From: Colivivens sp963594655
Lineage (GTDB): Bacteria; Bacteroidota; Bacteroidia; Bacteroidales; Bacteroidaceae
Reading direction: 5' to 3'
Length of the DNA: 64,000 bases
Assembly: GCA_963594655.1 (NCBI GenBank)
Contig: CAVBFD010000001.1
Location: 20,638 to 84,637, forward strand
Positions 9,502 through 18,246 of the stretch are shown one piece after another. Every line of letters starts with the position of its first letter. Within the stretch, counting starts at the first letter, position 1. The notes beneath the pieces are model-generated. The model ran no database searches. It had not been told where the DNA came from and saw only the letters and a program-made list of their open reading frames with translations. The position numbers and the translations under genes were made by a program.

Positions 9502-10137
9502 ATGGCAGTAAGGATAAAGGGAATAAGCCAAGCATTGTGCGCTTTAGCGGCTGTGGCGTGTCTGGCCTGTTCGTGCAGCGAGCAGGACGAGGTGAGCGAG
9601 TATGCTGACTGGAAAGTACGCAATGATCGTTTCATCGACTCAATCGCCAGTGTCGCGTCAACCAATGCCGACGGCACATGGGAGATAATCAAGTCGTACA
9701 CCGTAGGCGATTCCGCTGAGATATATCTGGGACACAATGAATATTTCATTTACGTGAAGAAGTTGGAGACAGGGGCTGGTACAACCAGTCCGCTGTACTC
9801 CGACTCCATCAGGGTGCATTACTCAGGACGGCTCATGCCTACCGGCGATCATCCGCAAGGCTATAACTTCGCAAAGAGTTACAGTGGCAACACACTGAAC
9901 GAGGAGACGGATGTACCGACACTCTTCGGTGTCAGTCAAAGTATCGTCGGGTTCGGTACCGCATTGATGCACATGCATGAAGGGGACCGCTGGCTCGTGT
10001 ATGTACCGTATTACCTCGGTTACGGCACGTCTGACTACACTTCGGCATACATACCGGCATATTCCACACTTATCTATGACATGAAACTGGCGCGTATCTA
10101 CCGCTATGGCATCGATACCGACACGTCATGGCATTGA
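9502..10137 (+). CDS. FKBP-type peptidyl-prolyl isomerase lipoprotein
   Basis: 211 residues. The N-terminus ALAAVACLACSC is a lipoprotein signal with Cys near residue 22-24, followed by the acidic SEQDEVSEY, which suits export to the outer membrane in Bacteroidota. The C-terminal half has the FKBP pattern: RVHYSGRLM near residue 110, a VGFGTALMHMHEGDRWLVYVP core near 150, and YLGYGTS. FKBPs catalyse cis-trans isomerisation of X-Pro bonds and act as folding helpers. The spacing of 2 bases from glyS is the usual arrangement in this group and suggests cotranscription from the glyS promoter. Confidence 0.9.
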   Translation: MAVRIKGISQALCALAAVACLACSCSEQDEVSEYADWKVRNDRFIDSIASVASTNADGTWEIIKSYTVGDSAEIYLGHNEYFIYVKKLETGAGTTSPLYSDSIRVHYSGRLMPTGDHPQGYNFAKSYSGNTLNEETDVPTLFGVSQSIVGFGTALMHMHEGDRWLVYVPYYLGYGTSDYTSAYIPAYSTLIYDMKLARIYRYGIDTDTSWH

Positions 10138-10203
10138 CATGTTAATGTAAGGTTCCAAAAACAACTTGCGCAACTAATGCTCAAAGCTAAGATGTGTTGA
10201 ACA

Positions 10204-10231
10204 GTTGCGGCGAAACCCTCACTGCCGCAAC
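10204..10231 (+). terminator. Hairpin downstream of the FKBP gene
   Basis: GTTGCGGC pairs with GCCGCAAC (8 bp, 12-base loop) 66 bases after the FKBP stop. There is no T-run, so termination is possible but not assured. Confidence 0.35.
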
Positions 10232-10350
10232 AGTATTCCGGATGTCTTAATAGATTAACATCGATTTTGTTAATCATTGGTGCTTACTGGCTTTCTTGTA
10301 AAACCCCCATATTCCCATGATTTGTTTACATTCTGATAAAACGCCGAAAA

Positions 10351-10460
10351 AGTGTCTCGAGTGGTGGGGTCATTTCACTCGAGTGAATCGATCATTTCAC
10401 TCGAGTGTTTTGATCAATTCACTCGAGTGAAAAAATGGGGTGTCTCGAAGGGGGCTTGTA
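10351..10460. repeat. Five-unit array of 22-bp repeats centred on CTCGAG palindromes
   Basis: Units start at 10351, 10373, 10395, 10417 and 10439, exactly 22 bases apart. The three inner units carry TTCACTCGAGTG, two of them as the full 14-bp palindrome TTCACTCGAGTGAA (10374-10387 and 10418-10431). The outer units are degenerate and share GTGTCTCGA. Two of the inner units also end in GATCA. The exact phase, about two helical turns, argues for a protein-binding array, with one protein face along the DNA. It lies between two gene 3' ends, so it is not an obvious promoter operator. Confidence 0.85.
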
Positions 10461-10627
10461 GGTATCTGTAGGGGGTCTTGGCGTATTTTGTCAAAAAGTC
10501 AGCAGAATAGAGCCGTTTCGCGCATTTTCACACACGGGTATTTTAGCTTTTAGGATGATTTAGCTTGTTGATTTCCAAATTTCGACCATGGGTTATTGAG
10601 AAAAACAAATCAGTTCACTGTGGGCGG

Positions 10628-10665
10628 CACTCCGAGTGAAACCTCGGGCCGAAAGCCCATAAAGC
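10628..10665 (+). repeat. Dispersed intergenic repeat, copy A
   Basis: 38 bases beginning CACTCCGAGTGAAA and ending GAAAGCCCATAAAGC. It matches 56924-56961 in the opposite orientation at 34 of 38 positions and 56784-56821 at 31 of 38. Confidence 0.75.
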
Positions 10666-10806
10666 TCCTTGCCCCGATGCTCGGCGCAGTCTGCCCCTTC
10701 GGGGCGTACATGTCCTGAATGGACCACTGATACTCAAAACTAAGAGCAACTTAGTAGTTGACATTCCACTGTCTCACCAGCTCGAAAAGTGGAAGAACCA
10801 AAATTT

Positions 10807-12942
10807 TTACTTTACCCCAAGATATTCACTGATAGAGTTGTCATACATGTTGCCGTAGTGGGTGGCGTTATAGACTTTGACGTGGGAGCCGCTGGTGGTG
10901 CGTGCCAGCATGTAGTAGAGGTCGCGTAGGGAGATGGCGGGATTGGCATCGATTGCTTCTTGGAAACCATGTGTGAAACCGTTGGATCGATATACTCCGA
11001 GATGGTCGCTCCACACGGCGGCATGGCTTGTTTCCCACGGATTGGCTGCTGTGATGAAGAGTGTGCCGGGCAACCCCTCACAACGCTGACCGAGTCCTCC
11101 GCTGTAGCATGCCTCTACGGCTACAAGCATCTTGCGGTGGGGCGTGTCGGTGAGGATACTTTTCATCTGATCGTAGGTCATCGTACGTGATTCGCCGAAG
11201 TCAAATGATCCTGGTGAACCGTGGCTACTCCAGAATATGAACACGTTGTCCGTTGAGTCGGAGCTGATAACCTGCTGCAGACGGTCACTCTGTCGTCCTT
11301 GCAGGATGTCGCCAATGTCGGTTGTGGTAAGATTGCTGAGCCGATAGTCTATGGCTGAGGCGTCATAGAGGTTGTCGCCTGCGTCACTCACACGTAGCAC
11401 ACCTGGTTCAAAATTCTTGCTGTTGTCTGCCACATCGTCCTCGCAAATCAAGATGATATGGTCGTCATCGTAGCCGTGCTGGAGAAGAATCTGGTACATG
11501 GCGAAAACGTCAGCCTGAAAGCGGTAGTTACCCCAGCCTGTTGAGGCTGCGATGAGCAATGCCCAGCGGTCGTGGAGCGCAGGATAGGTGAGGGTCTTCC
11601 CTTCCGTCGCGTTGAAGGTCTGCATGTTCGATGCCGTCCAGTCCCATACGTTCTTCGATGAGGAGGTGCGCTTCCCTCCCTCGGTACTGATATATTCGGT
11701 GGTGACGAACTGTCCGTCGTTGAGTCGCCAGAAGCGGAACGTACTGCCAGTCACGCTGGAGTGCGTCTGTTCGTCGAAGGTCCAGGTGCCGCTCACGCCG
11801 TCAATATCGGGTGTCCGACCAAGTTGCAACTGCTGGAAGTTTCCATGCATATCTGCGGGTAGCCAACTGCCGCCATTGCCGTCTTTTCCGTCCACCACAT
11901 TGCTGATGGCTTCGTTGAGTGTGGTGGAGGTGGCGTGTGCGAGTGTGGCAGCGTATGCCACGAGGCAGAGTGCGTCATAGAACTGAGCCTCACCATTCAC
12001 CAAATCCTCACCGAAGTGTTGACGATAAGCCTGATGGAATCCTGATTCTGGCAAGGCGTAGAGATCTACACCCTGGTATTGGGCGTGGTTGACTGTAGAA
12101 GCCGTCTGGTCGGAGACGAAAGCGTCACTACAGAAAATGAGGGGTGTGTAGAAGTATTTCCCGGTATTTTCCGCTTTCATGCGCCCCACCTCGTCATCGA
12201 AGGCTGCCGCCATGTCGGGGCTGGAGGGATTGAAGAGGAGATAATTCGTGGACACCTTCCAATTCGTGCCACACAACTGCCGGACATACTTCCTTACTTC
12301 GTCGGCTGTCTTGTAGAGGCAGACACGCTCCACCTGCAACCCATACTCCTCGGCGATAAAGCCGAACCACTCGGCGTAGGCGTTGCGCGACTCGGTGTTG
12401 CCATCGTCTGCGGCTAACAGCTCCACCTTGTTGTTGCCCGAAAGTGCCAACTTTGCCATCAGCACCTCTATCTCCGCAATGTCGCTCTCCGCTATATTCC
12501 AGACGAAGGCAGTGTTGGCAAACTTACGCTGATACTCCACTTGTGTAGCTGAAGGTGTAATCATCGGTTTGTTCCATGCCTTGCGCCCATTCAGCGTGGC
12601 TGCCATCTGTACTGCCCGGTCAGAAGAGGTAGGCCCCACGATGGCGTGGACGGTAGTGTCCTTTGCCAGTTGCTGCATCTGTTCGTCGATGTCTGCATCG
12701 TCCGTACAGTGAAAGGTCAGTCGCAGTTCCACCCGGTCAGCGAGTCCCTGTTGTGCCTTGGTTATATTGTCGAGAGCCCACGTTGCCGTACGTTCCCATC
12801 GCTCCTGTTCACCCTTCTCCATCATCACTGCCACGTTTACCACGTGGGTCGTCTGCTGTGTGTCGGCATGGTCGCCGCTGTCTGCACATGCCGTAATGCC
12901 CAGCACACCGACTATCCACATCCACTTCTTACTGTATTTCAT
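10807..12942 (-). CDS. Lipoprotein: type 1 periplasmic-binding domain fused to C13 (legumain/caspase-like) protease
   Basis: 711 residues. The lipobox GITAC puts the lipidated Cys near residue 19. Residues about 33-430 resemble the amino-acid/branched-chain type of ABC-transporter binding protein (HVVNVAVMMEKG start, VGPTSSDRAVQMAATLNG, then NKPMITPSAT). After a linker the C-terminal 240 residues look like a clan CD cysteine peptidase of family C13: DDDHIILICEDD, catalytic His in FIFWSSHGSPG (about 573) and catalytic Cys in VAVEACYSGG (about 612). The binding domain is thus joined to a protease instead of serving a transporter; no permease or ATPase gene is nearby. It is the last gene of a five-gene overlapping run and its start overlaps the upstream stop by 14 bases. 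Sensing-controlled proteolysis is my inference. Confidence 0.8.
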   Translation of the reverse strand: MKYSKKWMWIVGVLGITACADSGDHADTQQTTHVVNVAVMMEKGEQERWERTATWALDNITKAQQGLADRVELRLTFHCTDDADIDEQMQQLAKDTTVHAIVGPTSSDRAVQMAATLNGRKAWNKPMITPSATQVEYQRKFANTAFVWNIAESDIAEIEVLMAKLALSGNNKVELLAADDGNTESRNAYAEWFGFIAEEYGLQVERVCLYKTADEVRKYVRQLCGTNWKVSTNYLLFNPSSPDMAAAFDDEVGRMKAENTGKYFYTPLIFCSDAFVSDQTASTVNHAQYQGVDLYALPESGFHQAYRQHFGEDLVNGEAQFYDALCLVAYAATLAHATSTTLNEAISNVVDGKDGNGGSWLPADMHGNFQQLQLGRTPDIDGVSGTWTFDEQTHSSVTGSTFRFWRLNDGQFVTTEYISTEGGKRTSSSKNVWDWTASNMQTFNATEGKTLTYPALHDRWALLIAASTGWGNYRFQADVFAMYQILLQHGYDDDHIILICEDDVADNSKNFEPGVLRVSDAGDNLYDASAIDYRLSNLTTTDIGDILQGRQSDRLQQVISSDSTDNVFIFWSSHGSPGSFDFGESRTMTYDQMKSILTDTPHRKMLVAVEACYSGGLGQRCEGLPGTLFITAANPWETSHAAVWSDHLGVYRSNGFTHGFQEAIDANPAISLRDLYYMLARTTSGSHVKVYNATHYGNMYDNSISEYLGVK

Positions 12943-13987
12943 ACTCCGCCTCCTTCCTGATTGCTTCTTCTCGGTAACTGTTGTACAGGTTTAGGAAAGT
13001 GTCCTCCTCATCGTAACGTTCGTCATAGATGATTAGATTTTTCCAGAAATTGGACGTTAAGGTGATGTCCACCATACCATCTGCGAGACCGAGCCGTCGC
13101 GTGGCAGACCAGTCTTTCCCTGTCCGCCAGTCGTCCAGATATTGCTTAAGCGTGTCGCCGATGCGGACAACGAGGGAGAAGGGGATGCGCGAGCTTTGCC
13201 TCCCTTGGTCTACATCCATGCCCACCATCAGCGCCGTGCAGAACTCGTCGCTGTTCAGACAACTGACAACGCCCGTCACGGAGCCTCCGAGCAGGGGGAA
13301 AATCATCTCATCATAGTCCCAAAAATTGTCGGCACGGGCAGAGAGGACATGATAGGCACTGTCGGGCATGGCAAATCCCTCCTCCCCCTCGGCCAGATAC
13401 TGCAGGGTGACGTGGCGCGTTCCATCACCTGCCGCTTCGTGACCGTCGCGGAAGCCTGCGATGGATTCCTCCAGAGTGGAGACACCGGGTGCGGCTGCCA
13501 GTATGAGGGCATCGAACGATTGCGATATCGCACCGGCAAGCCACGACGCGCCGTACCGGTTCAACATGACTGTTGAGACTCCTTCCAATGCCGCTTCTGA
13601 CTCGAAGAGCAACACACGGCTGCCTTCGCCCGTGAGTGTGGGCGGCGCTTCGCTCACTATCTGCTCGTAGGCCGTGCTGCCCACTACGAGCACCACGGAG
13701 TCGGCCTCGGCATTGTCGCTGAGCCATTGCCGGTACATCGTCCGGGCCTCCGCCATGTCGTCGGGCTGCAAGAGGCGCAGCGTTGTCCCACTTTCTTCGG
13801 CAAAGGCAAACAAGCCCGCCGCCGCGTCGTCGTTGTAGCTGTTGTCGCCTAAGCCGCTCACGGCGCAGAGCAGCGTCACCGTGGCGCGGCTCTGCGCCGC
13901 GCCACGGTCAAAGCTGTCGTCGTCGCTGCTGCAAGCGGCAAGCAGCACGGCGGCAAGCAGAGGCAGGAGGTAGTCACGGAGTTCCAT
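12929..13987 (-). CDS. BMP/PnrA-like substrate-binding lipoprotein
   Basis: 352 residues. The signal ends LLAACSSDDDS: a lipobox followed by the Ser-Asp-rich stretch that sends lipoproteins to the cell surface in Bacteroidota. Family marks are SGLGDNSYNDDAAAGL near residue 46, YGASWLAGAIS near 145 and IAGFRDGHE near 175, all typical of the basic membrane protein (BMP/PnrA) family that binds nucleosides in other bacteria. The C-terminal third is less conserved. No ABC transporter genes accompany it, so it may act as a surface receptor or sensor. Both ends overlap the neighbouring lipoprotein genes by 14 bases, which implies coupled translation. Confidence 0.75.
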   Translation of the reverse strand: MELRDYLLPLLAAVLLAACSSDDDSFDRGAAQSRATVTLLCAVSGLGDNSYNDDAAAGLFAFAEESGTTLRLLQPDDMAEARTMYRQWLSDNAEADSVVLVVGSTAYEQIVSEAPPTLTGEGSRVLLFESEAALEGVSTVMLNRYGASWLAGAISQSFDALILAAAPGVSTLEESIAGFRDGHEAAGDGTRHVTLQYLAEGEEGFAMPDSAYHVLSARADNFWDYDEMIFPLLGGSVTGVVSCLNSDEFCTALMVGMDVDQGRQSSRIPFSLVVRIGDTLKQYLDDWRTGKDWSATRRLGLADGMVDITLTSNFWKNLIIYDERYDEEDTFLNLYNSYREEAIRKEAEYEIQ

Positions 13988-16496
13988 ATTGGGCAGCCTT
14001 CTCGCTTTGTCTTATATAATTGAAACTTGCGTCACGGCAAAGCCGCACGGGATACAGGCTACGGTCATCGTTGTCGTCAATGACCTGCCGCCACGTGTAG
14101 TTGGGTGAGATGATAAGCACTGTGACTTCATCCCAATCATCTCTGGCGACCACGAAGCATTGCTCGCCGTTGTAGCGTAGCTCCCTATGATTATCGCTAA
14201 ACCAGTCATTGCTCAGGACATCGTAAGTGGCGTAGTAGCCCACGAACTGCGCCTCGAAGCCCGACTGCTGTCCGGCGAACAGCGACTTCAGGTGCCCGCC
14301 TACATACTGCTGCAAGTCGGTCAAGTCGCTGCGACGTGGATAATACCAGAGTCTGTTCCATCGCTCATCATAGGAGTACACGGCTTTATTGACACCATAC
14401 GAACCCCCATTCCTGAACTCGCATAGGAGTAGCATGTCGAGGCCTGTGTCGAAATCGTCGTATTTGGGGTCATAGCCGGCGACTCGAGCATAGAGCATAT
14501 AGTTAATATCTTTCAAATCTCTATCCCACCCGATCTCATGGCTCCACTGCGGAGCGTCCGTCGTGTTCATGTTGCGGCGCGTCCAGTACATGGAACCTAA
14601 CTTTACCACAGGATAGCTGACGTCGTAGAAGGTTCTATTACTATTATCCCAGTAGAAGTAGTGCAAGGTCAAGTAGTTGTAGTAGCGCAAGGTCAAGTAG
14701 TGGCTTTGTGTGGTCAGCTGGACGTTGCGCAGCGGCACGCCCATGTCGGTGGGGTAGAGCGAGCCGTGGAGGTAGTAGATGGTGTCGAGGTGGTCGGTGG
14801 AGCCGTAGCCGTCGATGGGGTTGACATAGACGTCGCTGCCGCCAAAGACGAGCCACGCGGGGCGGTTGCCCTCGCCGTCGCCTGGGAAGAGGCCCTGCGT
14901 GATGCGCGTGGTACCATTGACGATGGGATAGACCACGGTGATGCGGCGGTCGGCGCGGACGGTGGGTACATACTCGTTGCACACCTCGGCGATGGGCACG
15001 GCCTCGCTGGAGCCGCTGGGCTTGGCATAGACGAGGCGCACGAGCGTGGAGTCGGGCGAGGTGCTGAAGTCCATGAGGGCAGAGGTGAGCGGCAGGCGGT
15101 AGTTGTCGAAGCCCAGCTCCTTGTCGGAGAAGTTGTTCCTCTCCTGTTCGGCCATGCCGACGACCTGCGCCATCACCTCGCGGCTAATGGTCTGGTCGGC
15201 GAACACGTCCCAGATGGGGATGAAGCGGAAGCTGACAACGCCGAGGTTCTTGCGCTGGTTGCCGTCGTTCATGGCGGAGCTGGTGATGGTGCTGATCCAG
15301 TTGTCGAGTTCCGTGCCACTGAGCGAGCCGCCCGTGGAGAGCTGCTTCACGCGGTTCTCCAAGGCGGTGCGTGCCGCCTTCGACCCGCCGCTGATGGTGA
15401 TGGCACCCTGGGCGGAGAAACTGCTGGAGACGCTGCTCTCGGAAGAGGAGGACGAGGACGAGGAACTTCGGCCAAAGACCTTGCGGCTGACCGTCTCGGC
15501 CGTCTCGGTGAGGGTGGTCACGTCATCGCGCTGGTAGCACGCCACGAGGTCGATGGCACCGCCGAGGGAGGCCTGCACCACGATGTGGGTGCCGTAGGTG
15601 TTGAGCATGTCGCGGATGGCACGGGCGCGGGTGGCGTCGTTGGCGGCACCCGTGATGTTGCGGTAGGCTTTGTAGAAGTCGTCGGTGAAGGGCAGGTCGC
15701 CGCTGCTGACCAGCTCCTTGTTGTGGAGCAGGTAGCGCAGGTTGCCCTCGTCCATGGTGCGCGAGCCGACGATGCGGTTGATGCGCGCATAGCTGTAGCA
15801 CTGCTCACTGGTAGAGTGGGTGGAGACCTTCGTGAAGCGCTTGACGGTCTTCTTGTAGAACAGGGCGTTGACCTTCGTCTCGGTGGTCTTGGTCAGGACG
15901 GACTGCATCTCGACGAGCGAGCGGGCGGTATAAACTTCCATGTCCTCCTCGCCGCGCACGGCATCCTGCACGGACACCACGCCGCTCAGGTAGTCAAGCG
16001 CTTGCAGACGGGCCACGCTGATGACCGAGCGGCGCAGGCTGGCCTCGCTCATGTAGTCGTCGAAGCAGCTGAAGCCCTGGCCTATGTGCCAGTCGTTGTC
16101 GGCGTTGCTGCCGTCGTCGCCCTCCTGTGTCAGCACCACTTGCCGCTGCGAGCCGTCGGCCTGGCAGGTGAGGGTGAGGGTGGCGTCGCGGGTGGTGCCG
16201 CGCTCGTTGGCATCGGGCAGCACGTCGAAGAGACCGTCGGAGGGCAGGGTGTCGGCATCGAGCGTCAGCCAGTCGGCATCGGTGGAGAGCGTGATGGTGG
16301 CTCCCGCCGGCACGTCGCCGCTGAGGGTGATGCCCACGGTGTTGTAGTGATGCTCGGCGCTCAGCAGATCGCCCTCGCTGACCTCGGCTTGCCAAGGGGT
16401 GCCGCCCGTGGGGTAGTCGTCATCGTCGTCGTGGCAAGCGGCGAGTGCCAACAAGCAGACGGCGAGCAGGGGGATGATGAGGCGGTTATTCCACAT
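13974..16496 (-). CDS. MACPF (perforin-like) lipoprotein with BACON domain and C-terminal extension
   Basis: 840 residues. The lipobox LLALAACHDDDDDYP has five Asp residues directly after the Cys, a strong surface-export signal. Residues about 35-130 form a BACON-like domain (TLSTDADWLTL, then RDATLTLTCQADG). The MACPF domain follows (about 140-470), with the signature NTYGTHIVVQASLGGAID near residue 300 and Ser/Gly-rich membrane-insertion stretches after it (SSSSSSESSVSS). The last 350 residues are Tyr/Trp-rich; VVKLGSMYWTRRNM and the end SLYPVRLCRD recall the Fibrobacter major paralogous (FISUMP) domain, a tentative match. MACPF proteins of Bacteroidales include secreted anti-bacterial toxins (BSAPs). 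The GC content is visibly higher than in flanking genes. Confidence 0.85.
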   Translation of the reverse strand: MWNNRLIIPLLAVCLLALAACHDDDDDYPTGGTPWQAEVSEGDLLSAEHHYNTVGITLSGDVPAGATITLSTDADWLTLDADTLPSDGLFDVLPDANERGTTRDATLTLTCQADGSQRQVVLTQEGDDGSNADNDWHIGQGFSCFDDYMSEASLRRSVISVARLQALDYLSGVVSVQDAVRGEEDMEVYTARSLVEMQSVLTKTTETKVNALFYKKTVKRFTKVSTHSTSEQCYSYARINRIVGSRTMDEGNLRYLLHNKELVSSGDLPFTDDFYKAYRNITGAANDATRARAIRDMLNTYGTHIVVQASLGGAIDLVACYQRDDVTTLTETAETVSRKVFGRSSSSSSSSSESSVSSSFSAQGAITISGGSKAARTALENRVKQLSTGGSLSGTELDNWISTITSSAMNDGNQRKNLGVVSFRFIPIWDVFADQTISREVMAQVVGMAEQERNNFSDKELGFDNYRLPLTSALMDFSTSPDSTLVRLVYAKPSGSSEAVPIAEVCNEYVPTVRADRRITVVYPIVNGTTRITQGLFPGDGEGNRPAWLVFGGSDVYVNPIDGYGSTDHLDTIYYLHGSLYPTDMGVPLRNVQLTTQSHYLTLRYYNYLTLHYFYWDNSNRTFYDVSYPVVKLGSMYWTRRNMNTTDAPQWSHEIGWDRDLKDINYMLYARVAGYDPKYDDFDTGLDMLLLCEFRNGGSYGVNKAVYSYDERWNRLWYYPRRSDLTDLQQYVGGHLKSLFAGQQSGFEAQFVGYYATYDVLSNDWFSDNHRELRYNGEQCFVVARDDWDEVTVLIISPNYTWRQVIDDNDDRSLYPVRLCRDASFNYIRQSEKAAQYGTP

Positions 16497-18246
16497 AGCG
16501 CATTTCTTTGGGGTTATAGATGTAGATGTAGTCGTTGTCGCGTTTCATCATTTCGGTTTGTTTGTCGTAGCTCCAATTAGGTATGCCCATTATCGTGTTG
16601 TTCCCTTTGCTTGCGGGTAGGTAAAAATGGCTGCCAATCTTCTTTACAGCATACCGTTGGGCGTTGCTGTTAGAGGTGCCGTCTGGTAGGAATGGCGTGT
16701 CACTTTCAATTCCAAGCAGCAGATGACCTGCATTGTAGCTGATATTTTCATAGGCGGTGAACCCAGGCACGCCTGCGGTGATGTAGACAGTGGTAGGCTT
16801 TGCCTGTTCGCCGAGGTCGGTGACAGAACACCGTTCGCCGCGCCATGCCACGCGGTAGGCGTGTCCATTGTGGTAGGTGAGACCATTGGCCAACTGTATG
16901 CGCCCTTCATAGATGGGATAGATGATGCGCACATACTCAGAAGAATCTATTTCATTCACCAGCTCTTTGCAGATGGTGGCTATATGGTGACCAGCGAAGA
17001 TGATATCGGTGACGGCAGGGTTTGTAGATGACATTCTAGAGGTGTAGCGGTCATAGACAAACTCAGCGGATACTTTCTTGTTCTTATCGTATGGAAACGA
17101 CACGTTGACGAAGTTGCGATTGCCCATGAGGTCGATGAGGTCCTGCACGTCGCCGTCGATGACAGCAGACAACCGCTGGTAAGCTACGGGGTCGTTTACT
17201 AATTCATAGATGGGCGTGAAGTCCATGTCGATGACGGCGGCGGTGGACTTGGTGAAGTCGTTGGCGTCGAACACCACGCTCTTCTGCCACAGTGCCATCA
17301 CCGACGTGTCGGTAGCAGCCACGCTGTAGGCGCTGAGGTTGGTCAGGCGGTCGAGCAGGCTCACGTCGCCGCCACGGACGGTGATGTTGCAACGCGCGTC
17401 TTGCAGGAACTCATAGTCGGCAGAGGTCTTGTTCGATGCCCAGGCCCCCTTGAAGAGGCCGGCGAGTACGTCGGCGCTGAGCTCCACGTCCATCTCCTCC
17501 TTCGTCTTGAACCGTTTCTCGTTGACCTGCACCAGCACGTCGAGCGACCCTCCCATCTCGGCAGCCGTCACCACATGGGTGCCATAGACGTTGATGAACG
17601 AATCGACGCAGGCCTGCCACTGGCTCTCGGGTGCGGCGGCCACCTGACGAACGGCCTCGCGGAACGGCGCGGTGAGCACCTCGGGATGCTCTTGGGCCAC
17701 CTCCGCCACGGCGTAGGCATCCATACGGTAGGTGCCGCTGGTCACATTGTCGGAGGCTTGCACGATGAGGCAATCCTCCACGCCGTCCTCGAAGATGTTG
17801 CACTTGGCTTTCGCCTCGCCGCCGCCTATCAGCGTGATCTTGGCCTCGGCGGTGGCCTTGAGGAAAGCGTTCTGCACATACTCGGTGACGGAGTGATAGA
17901 CGCTGCCACTGGCGCTGACCTGCTGCTCGTTGTTCACGGTGTAGAGGAAATATGCGGAAGAGTCGGCCAGGCGGTTCAGCTCGTCGCGGTTCACCACTTG
18001 GCAGCGCACGTCGTCGATGGAGCAGTCGCGGCCCTCAAGGGCGTTGTAGCTGTAGCCCACGGCGTGGTCGCGCAGGAAGTACGCTTGGGTTTGCGCACGG
18101 GTCAGCACCTCCGGAGAGTGCCACACGGAGGCTGCCCCCGCGCCGTCGTCGGGCGCGAGGGGTAGCTCCGTCAGGTCGTCGCTGCATGCAGCCAAGCACA
18201 GCAGCAGGGCGGTGGCGAGGATGTGCGCTGTCTTAGTCCGTGTCAT
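16486..18246 (-). CDS. MACPF (perforin-like) lipoprotein
   Basis: 586 residues. The signal peptide ends LLLCLAACSDDLTEL, a lipobox with an acidic start of the mature protein. The MACPF domain begins almost at once (RDHAVGYSYNALEG near residue 58) and has the signature NVYGTHVVTAAEMGGSLD near residue 219. No BACON domain is seen between signal and MACPF. The C-terminal 170 residues (VRIIYPIYEGRIQLANGL onward) correspond to the first part of the C-terminal extension of the 840-residue neighbour (TVVYPIVNGTTRITQGL), so the two are paralogues. It overlaps the downstream gene by 11 bases and shares one base with the upstream stop (TAATG). Confidence 0.85.
   Translation of the reverse strand: MTRTKTAHILATALLLCLAACSDDLTELPLAPDDGAGAASVWHSPEVLTRAQTQAYFLRDHAVGYSYNALEGRDCSIDDVRCQVVNRDELNRLADSSAYFLYTVNNEQQVSASGSVYHSVTEYVQNAFLKATAEAKITLIGGGEAKAKCNIFEDGVEDCLIVQASDNVTSGTYRMDAYAVAEVAQEHPEVLTAPFREAVRQVAAAPESQWQACVDSFINVYGTHVVTAAEMGGSLDVLVQVNEKRFKTKEEMDVELSADVLAGLFKGAWASNKTSADYEFLQDARCNITVRGGDVSLLDRLTNLSAYSVAATDTSVMALWQKSVVFDANDFTKSTAAVIDMDFTPIYELVNDPVAYQRLSAVIDGDVQDLIDLMGNRNFVNVSFPYDKNKKVSAEFVYDRYTSRMSSTNPAVTDIIFAGHHIATICKELVNEIDSSEYVRIIYPIYEGRIQLANGLTYHNGHAYRVAWRGERCSVTDLGEQAKPTTVYITAGVPGFTAYENISYNAGHLLLGIESDTPFLPDGTSNSNAQRYAVKKIGSHFYLPASKGNNTIMGIPNWSYDKQTEMMKRDNDYIYIYNPKEMRYVE

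Larger units (their letters stand above)
10138..10806. other. 669-bp convergent intergenic region
   Basis: No credible protein gene is seen. The region lies between the 3' ends of the FKBP gene and the MACPF operon. It contains a short hairpin (10204-10231), a GATTAAC/GTTAATC inverted repeat (10253-10275), the 22-bp periodic array (10351-10460), and a dispersed repeat copy (10628-10665). Confidence 0.8.

Noticed and set aside
10351..10460. CRISPR-like array
   Set aside because: Units are contiguous 22-mers with no unique spacers, and each is palindromic at its centre; no cas genes are present.
14661..16580. 639-residue open frame on the plus strand
   Set aside because: Antisense to the MACPF gene in a GC-rich stretch; its product is low-complexity (Val/Gly/Ala/Asp) without family features, whereas the minus frame has a signal peptide and MACPF motif.
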